The translations under genes and the position numbers were made by a program. From NCBI GenBank assembly GCA_948473115.1, contig CAOKWI010000033.1:1-44532 (forward strand): a stretch of DNA of 44,532 bases. Reading direction: 5' to 3'. Below, one piece after another: positions 30,893 through 38,919 of the stretch (the first letter of the stretch is position 1; every line of letters starts with the position of its first letter). The notes under the pieces are model-generated. The model was not told the DNA's origin. It did no database searches and worked only from the letters and a program-made list of their open reading frames with translations. Origin of the DNA: an uncultured Lachnospiraceae bacterium. GTDB taxonomy: Bacteria > Bacillota > Clostridia > Lachnospirales > Lachnospiraceae.

Positions 30893-31741
30893 TTGAAAAA
30901 GGACACACTGATAAGGACAATTGTATATGGGACGATCTCCGCGGTGCTTTTCGGTGTGCTTTTATTGAATACCTTTCCTCTGCGGAAAACCCGCAAGATG
31001 TATACACCCCAGATCGTAGTGCTGGGGGACAGCATATTCGGACAGGCCCGCGATGAGACGTCGGTCAGCAGCCTATTGTCCGAGCTGCTCGGGCAGGAGG
31101 TCTTTAACGGGGCACTGGGAGGAACCTGTGCCAGCCGAGTGAACAGGGAAGGAAGACTGGCCTATTCCAAGGATTCGCTGTCCTTCGTGGAACTCTCCAG
31201 GGCGGCGGCGCTGGACGACTTTGGGTGGCAGCAGGCGACCAGGGTGCGGGAGAGTACCACGGAATACTTCCCGGAAGTGATAGATGATCTGGAAAAGATT
31301 GATTTTTCCGGTGTGGACATTCTGCTTGTACAGTATGGCCTTAACGATTATCACGCGGGTGTGCCCCTGGATAACCCGGAGGATCCTTATGACACTTATA
31401 CTTTTGCGGGTGCATTCCGCGGCGCGGTGGCCTATTGGCGGGAGACATACCCGGAAATCAGGATTGTACTCCTGACCTCTACCTACAGCTGGTATGAATA
31501 TGCGGGGAAGACCTGTGAGGAAATGGATGAAGGCGGAGGCATACTGGAGGACTATATCAATAAGGAAATCCAGGTCGCGGAGGAAATGGGGGTGGAGGTG
31601 CTGGATCTGTACCATGACGTTTATCCCCACGAAACCTGGGAAGACCGAAAACTTTATACCCATGACGGGCTGCATCCCAATGAGGCGGGCAGACGGCTGC
31701 TGGCGGAGACAGTGGCAGCGTATCTGAGGGATGAAAGATAG
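30893..31741 (+). CDS. Membrane-anchored SGNH/GDSL hydrolase (282 aa)
   Basis: A short cytoplasmic head, one TM (about 6-26) and an outside SGNH domain with all blocks intact: VLGDS (S47), LGG at 75-77, QYGLND (N151-D152) and HDGLHP (D258, H261). Both it and the protein at 15534 contain LDNPEDPYD- or ENPEDPYD-type loops after block III, so they are related. Expected activity is acetyl or other acyl removal or transfer on the surface glycan. The start is TTG at 30893, 6 nt after GGGGAG; a GTG at 30851 is possible but adds a non-membrane head. Active-site residues are clear; substrate unknown. Confidence 0.85.
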   Translation: MKKDTLIRTIVYGTISAVLFGVLLLNTFPLRKTRKMYTPQIVVLGDSIFGQARDETSVSSLLSELLGQEVFNGALGGTCASRVNREGRLAYSKDSLSFVELSRAAALDDFGWQQATRVRESTTEYFPEVIDDLEKIDFSGVDILLVQYGLNDYHAGVPLDNPEDPYDTYTFAGAFRGAVAYWRETYPEIRIVLLTSTYSWYEYAGKTCEEMDEGGGILEDYINKEIQVAEEMGVEVLDLYHDVYPHETWEDRKLYTHDGLHPNEAGRRLLAETVAAYLRDER

Positions 31742-31842
31742 ATAATTTGTGGGGATTGAACAAAGGCGTTACTCTAAGGAAATGCTTTCGTCAGCGTTAC
31801 TTGAGGATGGAAGAAGGCAGAGGGAGCGGAAGGGAGGCAGAA

Positions 31843-33393
31843 ATGACACCGGGAGATTTTTTGTGCAGGATGAAACGGGATGTGATAAAGAAGGAGTGGG
31901 AAACGGCTTTTTTTGCGACGTTTGTCATTGGCCTTGTGATACATCTGCCGGTGATGCTGTCGGATATCCCGAATCACGACGGACTTGCCAGCATGTATTT
32001 TGATCAGAATATGATTACTTCAGGCAGATGGTTCCTGATGGTGGCCTGCGGCTTTTCCTCCTTTTACACCATTCCGTGGCTGATCGGGGTGCTGGGACTG
32101 TTTTTCCTCTCCCTGACGGCGGCGGCATTGGTGGAACTTTTGGAGATCCGCAGGATCTGGGCGGTGGTGTTGACCGGCGGTCTGCTGGTTTCCTTTCCTG
32201 CCCTGGCCTCCACATTTGCCTACGTATTTACCATGGACGGGTATATGCTGGCACTGCTGCTGGCAGTGCTGGCGGTGCTGTTCACGAAAAAGTACCGCAT
32301 GGGATTTATTCCGGGGGCGGTCTGTCTTGCGTTCAGTATGGGAACCTATCAGGCCTATCTGTCCTTTGCCATGATCCTGTCCCTTTATGCTGTCCTGATG
32401 CTGGCAGCAGGACAGGGCAGTGTAAAGGAAAAAATAAAAAAGACCATGAGTTATTTATTTATGGGAATTATGGGGGCAGCGCTTTATTATGTGATCCTGC
32501 AGGTTTTGCTGAAGGTACAGGGCAGGGAGCTTGCTTCCTATCAGGGCATTAACGGTATGATGTCAGGTGGGAAGGCGGAGGGCATTCTTTACGCTGTGAA
32601 GGAGATGTATCAGGACTTTTTCGCTTTTTCTGTGAAAGGAGGCGTTATTTTCCGGGACATTCCTTCAGCGGCTGCATGTCTGGTGCTGTTGTTGGCGGCT
32701 CTTGGGGCAGCTGTCTGTTATGTGAGAAATAGAAAGGGGTGGAAAAATCCTTTCTTTTTCGCTATAATGGTAATTATCTTGGCAATTTTTCCCATGATTG
32801 CCAATGTGATCCTGTTGATTTCGCCCAGTGTGACATATCATTTGCTGATGCGGTACCAGTGGATCCTGATCCCCATCGGCCTGCTGGCGTTTGCAGGCAG
32901 GGATAACGGGGATTCAAAGAGATATGCCTGGGTGGAGTGGGCGGCACTCGGCGCGGCTTTTGTGCTTGTGTTCCACTATGCGGTAACAGATAATATCGCC
33001 TATTCCAACCTGGAAAAGCGGTATGAGAAGACGTATGCCTACTGCGTGCGTCTGCTCGACCGGATCGAGCAGACGGAAGGCTATTATCCCGGCATACCCA
33101 TTGCTATGATCGGGCAGGTCAGTGATGAGCAGTATCCGGCAACGGACATTTCACTGCCGGTGACCTCCAATCTGATCGGCCTGAACGGTGACAGTTTGCT
33201 CTACACAGGGGACAATTACCGGGAGTTTATCAGACATTATCTGGGTGCGACCCTGAACATACAGCCTGCGGAGGCTATGGCGGAGATGTATTATTCCGAG
33301 GAATATAAGGCCATGGACAGCTTTCCGGGCGAACACTCCATTTGTATCATAGACGGCGTCATGTATGTAAAAACAGAAAACTATAATCGGTGA
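31843..33393 (+). CDS. GtrII-like membrane glucosyltransferase (516 aa)
   Basis: Second GtrII-type protein of the window. TM1 is followed by LSDIPNHDGLASMYFDQN (D46) and GRW at 61-63, then YTIPWLIGVLG; the same spacing occurs in the copy at 17091. About 11 TMs and a soluble C-terminal domain (about 400-516). The ATG at 31843 has AGGGAGG 5 nt upstream; the open frame extends 32 codons further without protein-like features. The GtrB/ArnC-like gene follows after 25 nt, the arrangement expected for a GtrB-GtrII pair that loads and then transfers a sugar from undecaprenyl phosphate. GtrA, the usual small flippase, was not found nearby. Confidence 0.8.
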   Translation: MTPGDFLCRMKRDVIKKEWETAFFATFVIGLVIHLPVMLSDIPNHDGLASMYFDQNMITSGRWFLMVACGFSSFYTIPWLIGVLGLFFLSLTAAALVELLEIRRIWAVVLTGGLLVSFPALASTFAYVFTMDGYMLALLLAVLAVLFTKKYRMGFIPGAVCLAFSMGTYQAYLSFAMILSLYAVLMLAAGQGSVKEKIKKTMSYLFMGIMGAALYYVILQVLLKVQGRELASYQGINGMMSGGKAEGILYAVKEMYQDFFAFSVKGGVIFRDIPSAAACLVLLLAALGAAVCYVRNRKGWKNPFFFAIMVIILAIFPMIANVILLISPSVTYHLLMRYQWILIPIGLLAFAGRDNGDSKRYAWVEWAALGAAFVLVFHYAVTDNIAYSNLEKRYEKTYAYCVRLLDRIEQTEGYYPGIPIAMIGQVSDEQYPATDISLPVTSNLIGLNGDSLLYTGDNYREFIRHYLGATLNIQPAEAMAEMYYSEEYKAMDSFPGEHSICIIDGVMYVKTENYNR

Positions 33394-33418
33394 GAGCAGC
33401 GTGGAAATGAGGAGTAAA

Positions 33419-34372
33419 ATGTCATTATTGTCCATTGTTTTACCGGCCTACAACGAAGAACAGAATATTGCCCACACGGCGGAGGTGTTGTCAGGGCTGC
33501 TGGAGGAGCAGGGGATTGCCTATGAGCTGGTCTTTATCAGCGACGGCTCCAGGGACGGCACCTACAGTGAGATCGTGAAGGCGGCAGAATGTAATTCCCG
33601 GATCAAGGGAGCGGAATTCAGCCGTAATTTCGGAAAGGAAGCCGGTATTTTCGCAGGCCTGGAATTGGCAACGGGAGATGCCGTGATCGTGATGGACTGT
33701 GACCTGCAGCATCCGCCGGAGGTGATCCCACAGATGTGGAAGCTGTGGCAGGAGGGCGCGGAGGTAGTGGAGGGCATCAAGATCAGCAGGGGAAAGGAGA
33801 GCCTGCCCCATAAGCTGTCCGCCGGTCTCTTTTATAAATTGATGAGCCGGCTGATCAAGATGGACATGAACGCTTCCTCCGATTATAAGCTGCTGGACAG
33901 AAAGGTAGTGGATGTGCTGCTGGGGCTGCCGGAGCGCAACACTTTCTTCCGGGCGCTGACCTTCTGGGCGGGCTTCCGGACGGAATCAGTGCAGTATGAG
34001 GTACAGGAAAGGCAGTACGGGGAGAGCAAATGGTCCTTCTGGAGCCTGATGAAATACGCCATAACCAATGCCACCTCGTTCAGCACGCTGCCGTTGCAGC
34101 TGGTGACGGTCATGGGCATGATTTCCATATTGTTCAGTGTTGTGCTGGCGGTGCAGACACTGGTAAAATTTCTGATGGGGACGGCAGTGGAGGGATTTAC
34201 CACCGTCATCCTGCTGATCCTGATCATAGGGGGATTCCTGATGTTGAGCCTGGGAATCATAGGTCACTATATTGCCAGGATTTATGAGGAAGTAAAGGGC
34301 AGACCGAAATATATCATCAGCAGGGTCACGGACAACGTGTCGGGAAACGTTGCCGGAACATGGAAAGTGTGA
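33419..34372 (+). CDS. GT2 glycosyltransferase, GtrB-like (317 aa)
   Basis: Bactoprenol-phosphate glycosyltransferase type: LSIVLPAYNEEQN, ISDGSRDGT (D42), FSRNFGKEAGIFAG (67-80) and VMDCDLQHPPE (D93, D95), the full GtrB/DPMS motif set. Two C-terminal TMs (about 225-250 and 262-285) and RIYEEVKGRPKYII complete the family pattern. It makes an undecaprenyl-phosphate sugar at the inner face. The ATG at 33419 follows GAGGAG by 4 nt. It sits directly after a GtrII-like gene, its likely partner. The glucose donor is inferred from relatives only. Confidence 0.9.
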   Translation: MSLLSIVLPAYNEEQNIAHTAEVLSGLLEEQGIAYELVFISDGSRDGTYSEIVKAAECNSRIKGAEFSRNFGKEAGIFAGLELATGDAVIVMDCDLQHPPEVIPQMWKLWQEGAEVVEGIKISRGKESLPHKLSAGLFYKLMSRLIKMDMNASSDYKLLDRKVVDVLLGLPERNTFFRALTFWAGFRTESVQYEVQERQYGESKWSFWSLMKYAITNATSFSTLPLQLVTVMGMISILFSVVLAVQTLVKFLMGTAVEGFTTVILLILIIGGFLMLSLGIIGHYIARIYEEVKGRPKYIISRVTDNVSGNVAGTWKV

Positions 34373-34391
34373 AGGAAATTCATGCATTGCC

Positions 34392-34467
34392 TGTGCCGGC
34401 TATGTCGGCATGAGGGGGAAGTGTGAACTGAAGAACCGGTTCATTGATTGTTGTCGGCTGCGCCGGC
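34392..34467 (+). repeat. TGCCGRC palindromes, copies 2 and 3
   Basis: TGCCGGC-TAT-GTCGGCA (34394-34410, one G-U) followed by TGAGGGGGAAGTG is a near copy of 12167-12198. A second palindrome GTCGGC-TGC-GCCGGC (34453-34467) follows. Together they fill the 138-bp spacer before wecE. Confidence 0.6.
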
Positions 34468-34510
34468 GTGACGTGAAATATGGGAAGAGAAGCGGACAAG
34501 GAGGTTTCAT

Positions 34511-35638
34511 ATGATTAATTTTAACGTACCACCTTATGTGGAAAAGGCAATGGATTATATCCAGGAGTGTGTGAAAAACCAGAAGATATGCGGCGACGGC
34601 GCTTACACGAAAAAGTGCAGCCAGTGGATTGAGGAGAAGACGGGGACGACGAAATGTCTGCTGACCACCTCCTGTACCCATGCCACGGAGCTGGCGGCGC
34701 TTTTGTCGGATATACAGCCCGGGGACGAGGTCATTATGCCCGCCTATACCTTTGTCTCCACTGCGGATGCCTTTGTGCTCCGGGGCGCAGTGCCTGTGTT
34801 TGTGGATATCAGGCCGGACACCATGAACATTGACGAGAAGCTGATCGAGGCGGCGGTTACGGAGAAGACCCGCGTTATTGTGCCGGTTCATTATGCCGGC
34901 GTGGCATGTGAAATGGATACGATCATGGACATTGCCCGGCGGCATGGCCTGGCGGTGATCGAGGATGCGGCCCAGGGTATTATGGCCTCCTATAAGGGGA
35001 AGGCGTTGGGCACTTTTGGCAACTTCGGCTGTTTCAGCTTCCATGAGACGAAGAATTACAGCATGGGTGAGGGCGGTGCGCTGCTGATCCGGGACGAGAA
35101 GGATGTGGAGGAAGCGGAGATCATCCGGGAGAAGGGAACCAACCGCAGCAAATTTTACCGTGGACAGGTCGACAAGTATACCTGGATGAATTACGGTTCC
35201 TCCTACCTGCCCAGCGATATGAACGCGGCGTATCTCTATGCCCAGCTGGAGATCGGGGATGAGATCAACCAGGCGAGGCTTGCCCTGTGGAACCGGTACA
35301 GGGAGAACCTGCTTCCGCTGGCGGAGGCAGGCAGGATCGATCTGCCTGTGGTGCCGGAGGGCTGTGTGCACAATGCCCATATGTTCTATATCAAGGCAAG
35401 GGACATGGAGGAGAGAACGGCGTTTATCGATCACATGAAGCAGAATGAAATCCTTTCCGTTTTCCACTATGTTCCCCTGCATACGGCGCCTGCGGGACAG
35501 AAATTCGGACGGTTCCACGGGGAGGACAGATATACCACCAGGGAAAGCGAGCGCCTTGCCCGTCTGCCCATGTATTATGGCCTGAAGCCGGAGCAGGTGG
35601 ACGAGATCTGCGAGGTGGTAAAAAGGTTTTTTGGGTGA
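34511..35638 (+). CDS. wecE: dTDP-4-amino-4,6-dideoxygalactose transaminase (375 aa)
   Basis: Also called RffA. PLP enzyme converting dTDP-4-keto-6-deoxyglucose to dTDP-4-amino-4,6-dideoxygalactose (Fuc4N). The sequence follows E. coli WecE as I recall it almost throughout: KICGDGAYTKKC, GDEVIMPAYTFVSTADAFVLRGA, VFVDIRPDTMNID, VPVHYAGVACEMD, EDAAQG and FSFHETKN with the PLP lysine K181. NRSKFYRGQVDKYTW and FHGEDRYTTRESERL are also family signatures. Length is full. It has a strong AAGGAGG ribosome binding site. RmlA/RmlB, which make its substrate, are not in the window. The sugar could be used as Fuc4N or be acetylated by one of the acetyltransferases here. Confidence 0.93.
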   Translation: MINFNVPPYVEKAMDYIQECVKNQKICGDGAYTKKCSQWIEEKTGTTKCLLTTSCTHATELAALLSDIQPGDEVIMPAYTFVSTADAFVLRGAVPVFVDIRPDTMNIDEKLIEAAVTEKTRVIVPVHYAGVACEMDTIMDIARRHGLAVIEDAAQGIMASYKGKALGTFGNFGCFSFHETKNYSMGEGGALLIRDEKDVEEAEIIREKGTNRSKFYRGQVDKYTWMNYGSSYLPSDMNAAYLYAQLEIGDEINQARLALWNRYRENLLPLAEAGRIDLPVVPEGCVHNAHMFYIKARDMEERTAFIDHMKQNEILSVFHYVPLHTAPAGQKFGRFHGEDRYTTRESERLARLPMYYGLKPEQVDEICEVVKRFFG

Positions 35639-35672
35639 CACCTGTTACGGCAATGTGAAAAGCGGAACAAGC

Positions 35673-37064
35673 ATGGAAAAAGCGACAAGACATATTCTGA
35701 TCATATTAAAGGGAGTTCTTTTCATAGGTCTCAGCGTCCAGACAGTCCTGGGGATTGTCTGGATGTGCTGCAATTTTTCCCATGTCCCGCAGTTCGGGGA
35801 GAGCCTTTTTTACATGCAGGTCAGCCGGACGCTTCGCTGTGACGAATATACAGGGATTCTGTATCCGCTTTTTCTGTGGATTGTCAGAAGGAATCACTAT
35901 GTGGTCTATGTGATACAGCTGGCGGCCGCTTATGCCGCGTCGCACCGGTTCCTTGGGGTTTTCCTGTCCGGGAGAAACTGGAAGGCCGTATGGGGAAGCT
36001 TTGCACTGGTCACGATTCCCGTAGCGCTGCAATGCCACATGGCAGTGCTTCCGTGCTCTTTTGCCGTTTCTTTATTGCTGTTGGAGCTTGCCCTGCTGGC
36101 AGAGGCTGTCAGGGAGAAGGAAAAGCGTACCCTGAGAAGGCTTGCTCAGCTGGCTTCCTGCTGGCTGCTGCTTGCGCTGCTTCTGCCGGAGTACCTTTGT
36201 CTGGGGGCAGTGCCCGTGGCATTGTTCTATTTTGCTTTTTGCCGTGTGCGGAAAGAGGATAAGAGGATCAAATATTATGGCCTGTTGCTGGCTGCCGCTT
36301 TTGCTGGAATGGTGGTGGGGGTCAACAGCCTGACCCAGACGGAGGGAGCCTGGGGGAGACTAAAGAAAACGCCTCTGATGACGCTGACCCAGAGGGTGGC
36401 ATGGAGCAATCTTCAGCAGGATTACGAGATCTGGCCGGAAGAGATGCAGGATTATGTGGAATGGGCTATCGTTATGGGGACTGCGTATTATGCCGATGAC
36501 ATGGACAACCGTTTTTTTCCTGCCGCGGAGCAGTCAGTATCGGATGGAATCCTGACAAGGCAGCAGGCGGATGAATTTTACCTCACTGTGACGAAGGTCG
36601 CGTGGAATCGCCATAAGGCAGCGATCATAAAGGAAATTGCGTGGGATATGCTGGGGTACGCCGCATCGCCTGCCTTCCTGCAGCTGTTCCTGATGGGAAG
36701 GGGCTATGATACCGGCATCAGGAATTATGATTTCTTCCTGGAGCATACTCCCGGATTGTCCAAATTCTGCATGGATTACGGAAGCTGGTGGTTCTGCGCG
36801 GCGGCGGGATTGTCTGCAGCGGTTCTGGGATTGCAGCTACTGTACCGGTTGCTTTATGGCAGGGGAGAAAGGGGCAAAGGGACAGTCCCGGCAGTACTGT
36901 GCTGCCTGGTCACGGCAGGCGCGATGATTCTGTGGTATACGGCAGGTGGGGCAGGCCTGCTGGATTATAAAAAAACAGCGGTGATCGCTGCACTGTGGAT
37001 GGCCTGGGCAGTGTTGTCCGCAGCCGGGGTGGATAGGAACAGGGAAGGGGCAGGAAGGAAATAG
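35673..37064 (+). CDS. Polytopic membrane protein, GT-C-like (463 aa)
   Basis: About 10 TMs. The first outside loop contains FGESLFYMQVSRTLRCDEYTG with E43 and D57-E58, in the GT-C position, followed by LYPLFLWIVRR. An outside loop near 215-300 is soluble (NSLTQTEGAWGRLKKTPLMT, then several acidic residues). No family is recognised. The ATG at 35673 has a GGAA 6 nt upstream; the open frame begins at a TTG at 35631 inside the wecE end. The 3' end and the following spacer are purine-rich with AGGAA-type repeats. A sugar-transfer role is inferred. Confidence 0.65.
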   Translation: MEKATRHILIILKGVLFIGLSVQTVLGIVWMCCNFSHVPQFGESLFYMQVSRTLRCDEYTGILYPLFLWIVRRNHYVVYVIQLAAAYAASHRFLGVFLSGRNWKAVWGSFALVTIPVALQCHMAVLPCSFAVSLLLLELALLAEAVREKEKRTLRRLAQLASCWLLLALLLPEYLCLGAVPVALFYFAFCRVRKEDKRIKYYGLLLAAAFAGMVVGVNSLTQTEGAWGRLKKTPLMTLTQRVAWSNLQQDYEIWPEEMQDYVEWAIVMGTAYYADDMDNRFFPAAEQSVSDGILTRQQADEFYLTVTKVAWNRHKAAIIKEIAWDMLGYAASPAFLQLFLMGRGYDTGIRNYDFFLEHTPGLSKFCMDYGSWWFCAAAGLSAAVLGLQLLYRLLYGRGERGKGTVPAVLCCLVTAGAMILWYTAGGAGLLDYKKTAVIAALWMAWAVLSAAGVDRNREGAGRK

Positions 37065-37111
37065 GAAGGAACAGGAAGAAACAGAAAAGGAATGGAAAAG
37101 GAGCAGCCAAG

Positions 37112-38857
37112 TTGAATGATCGGAATCAGTCCGGACAGAAACTGCATAGGGTATGGTTTTTTCTGGGACTGGCAGCTGTGGCGGTCATGGCGGTTCCCTA
37201 TCTGCTTCTGGGCGAGGATGCTGTCATTAATTATCATGACCAGCTGGACGGGGAACTGATCGCCTATATCCTGCAGGCGAGACATTTGTTCCGGGGGGAC
37301 AGTCTGCCGGAGTTTATGGGAGGGATGCCGAAAACGGCCCTGGTTCCGCCGGCGCCGGGTTTTGTGCCCTTGTTCCTCACAGGCAGATATTTTGCCGCCC
37401 TGGTAATCATGCAGATGGCAGGAAGCATGGTGGGGTACCTGGGAATGTACCTTCTGGCCAGGGAAGTTCATGTGCGGGAGTGGATTGCCGCATGTACGGC
37501 GGTCCTGTTTGCCTATCTCCCTTTCCTGCCTGTGTACGGGCTGGCGCAATATGGGATCCCGCTGTTGTTCTGGTGCGTCCTCCAGTTGAGGGGGAAACGA
37601 CATATGGCGGCGGCTTATCTGTACGTGGCGTGCTATGCCCTGACTTCGTCCCTGGTACTGGTGGGATTTGGCCTCCTTGGAATGGGGGTGCTCTGGCTGC
37701 TCTGGCTTTTGTGGAAACAGCGGGACAGGGCGCCTGCCTTCCTGGGCGCATGGCTGCTTCTTCTGGAGATCTATGTGGCGGAGAATTACCGTCTGCTGGG
37801 GGAAGTGCTGGGGCTGGGAGACACCCGGGTATCCCATAAATCGGAGTATGTTCTGGCGGCGTCCCCCTTTTTCAGCACCTTATGGCGGAATCTCACCAGG
37901 GGAGGCCAGCACAGTGAGGATTATCATTTGCTGCTGCTGGCGGGGGTACTGGCTGCGCTTTTGGCAGGATGTTTCTTTCGGGATGACCGGGTGAGACGGT
38001 TTCAGCGGGTGGCGGGGATCTGCCTGTTGTGGAATCTGTTTCTTTGCCTTGTGGCGGCTTGCTGGGACAGCGCCGGGGGAGTGTGGCTGAGGAACCGCAT
38101 GGCGGCGTTGGGAGCGTTTCAGCTGAACCGCCTGCTATGGATCGCCCCTGTGTTCTGGTATCTTGCCTTTGCCTGCGGGGGAGCGGTCTGCCTGGAACTT
38201 CTGGGAAGGCAGGGAGGAAGAATTGCCGGAAGACTGCTGGGTGTGGCTTTGGGCGCGGCAGCGGCTGTGTGCGGGGTGCAGATCCTTCTTGCGGGAGACG
38301 TGAAATCCAATATCCAGAAGCTGCGGAATCCTGACTACGGGCTGCTCAGCTACAGGGAATACTATGCCATCGGCGTAATGGAGCAGGTGAAAGACTTCCT
38401 GTGGGAGGCTGCGGGAACGGAACCGTCGGAATACAGGGTGGTGAGCCTGGGGATAGATCCTGCCGCGGCATTGTATCATGGATTTTACTGTCTGGACGGT
38501 TATTCCAACAATTATCCGGCAGAATATAAGCATGATTTCCGCAGGGTGCTGGCGCCGGAGCTGGAGCGCAGCGACTATCTGAGAAATTATTTTGACGGGT
38601 GGGGCAACAGATGCTACCTGTACAGCTCGGAATGCCCCGGGTATTACACCATTGAAAAGGGCGGTTTCTATTTTCAGGAGTATCGGCTGGACACGGAGGC
38701 GCTGAAGGAACTGGGAGGCGATTATCTCCTGTCCGCGGCATACATTGCCAATGCACAGGAGCAGGGACTGATCCTGCTGAATGAGACGCCCCTGGAGACA
38801 GAGGACAGTTACTACCGCATCTATATTTATGCAGTGGCGCCGGGAACTGCCGGATAA
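37112..38857 (+). CDS. DUF6044-like polytopic membrane protein, second copy (581 aa)
   Basis: Paralogue of the protein at 20575. Shared landmarks in order: PYLLLGEDAVINYHDQLDGELIAYIL (H42-D43, D46) after TM1, LPEFMGGM, FLPVYGL, then the outside C-terminal domain with GFYCLDGYSNNYPAEYKHDFRR and WGNRCYLYS. About 12 TMs. The two are diverged enough to suggest different substrates. The start is TTG at 37112, 9 nt after AAGGAG. Two copies in one locus fit two separate decoration steps. Role inferred. Confidence 0.75.
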   Translation: MNDRNQSGQKLHRVWFFLGLAAVAVMAVPYLLLGEDAVINYHDQLDGELIAYILQARHLFRGDSLPEFMGGMPKTALVPPAPGFVPLFLTGRYFAALVIMQMAGSMVGYLGMYLLAREVHVREWIAACTAVLFAYLPFLPVYGLAQYGIPLLFWCVLQLRGKRHMAAAYLYVACYALTSSLVLVGFGLLGMGVLWLLWLLWKQRDRAPAFLGAWLLLLEIYVAENYRLLGEVLGLGDTRVSHKSEYVLAASPFFSTLWRNLTRGGQHSEDYHLLLLAGVLAALLAGCFFRDDRVRRFQRVAGICLLWNLFLCLVAACWDSAGGVWLRNRMAALGAFQLNRLLWIAPVFWYLAFACGGAVCLELLGRQGGRIAGRLLGVALGAAAAVCGVQILLAGDVKSNIQKLRNPDYGLLSYREYYAIGVMEQVKDFLWEAAGTEPSEYRVVSLGIDPAAALYHGFYCLDGYSNNYPAEYKHDFRRVLAPELERSDYLRNYFDGWGNRCYLYSSECPGYYTIEKGGFYFQEYRLDTEALKELGGDYLLSAAYIANAQEQGLILLNETPLETEDSYYRIYIYAVAPGTAG

Positions 38858-38863
38858 GGGATA

Positions 38864-38890
38864 ATAGTTCAGTGCCCTGTCAGAACTGTT
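38864..38890 (+). repeat. AACAGTTCAG palindrome, copy 3
   Basis: ATAGTTCAGTGCCCTGT followed by CAGAACTGTT is a close copy of the palindrome at 5305-5332. It lies 30 nt before the start codon of the next gene. Confidence 0.6.
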
Positions 38891-38919
38891 GCGATAAGAG
38901 GGAAACCAAGGGTATAAAA

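Noticed and set aside
34400..35641. 413-codon frame antisense to wecE
   Set aside because: Antisense shadow of a firmly recognised gene.
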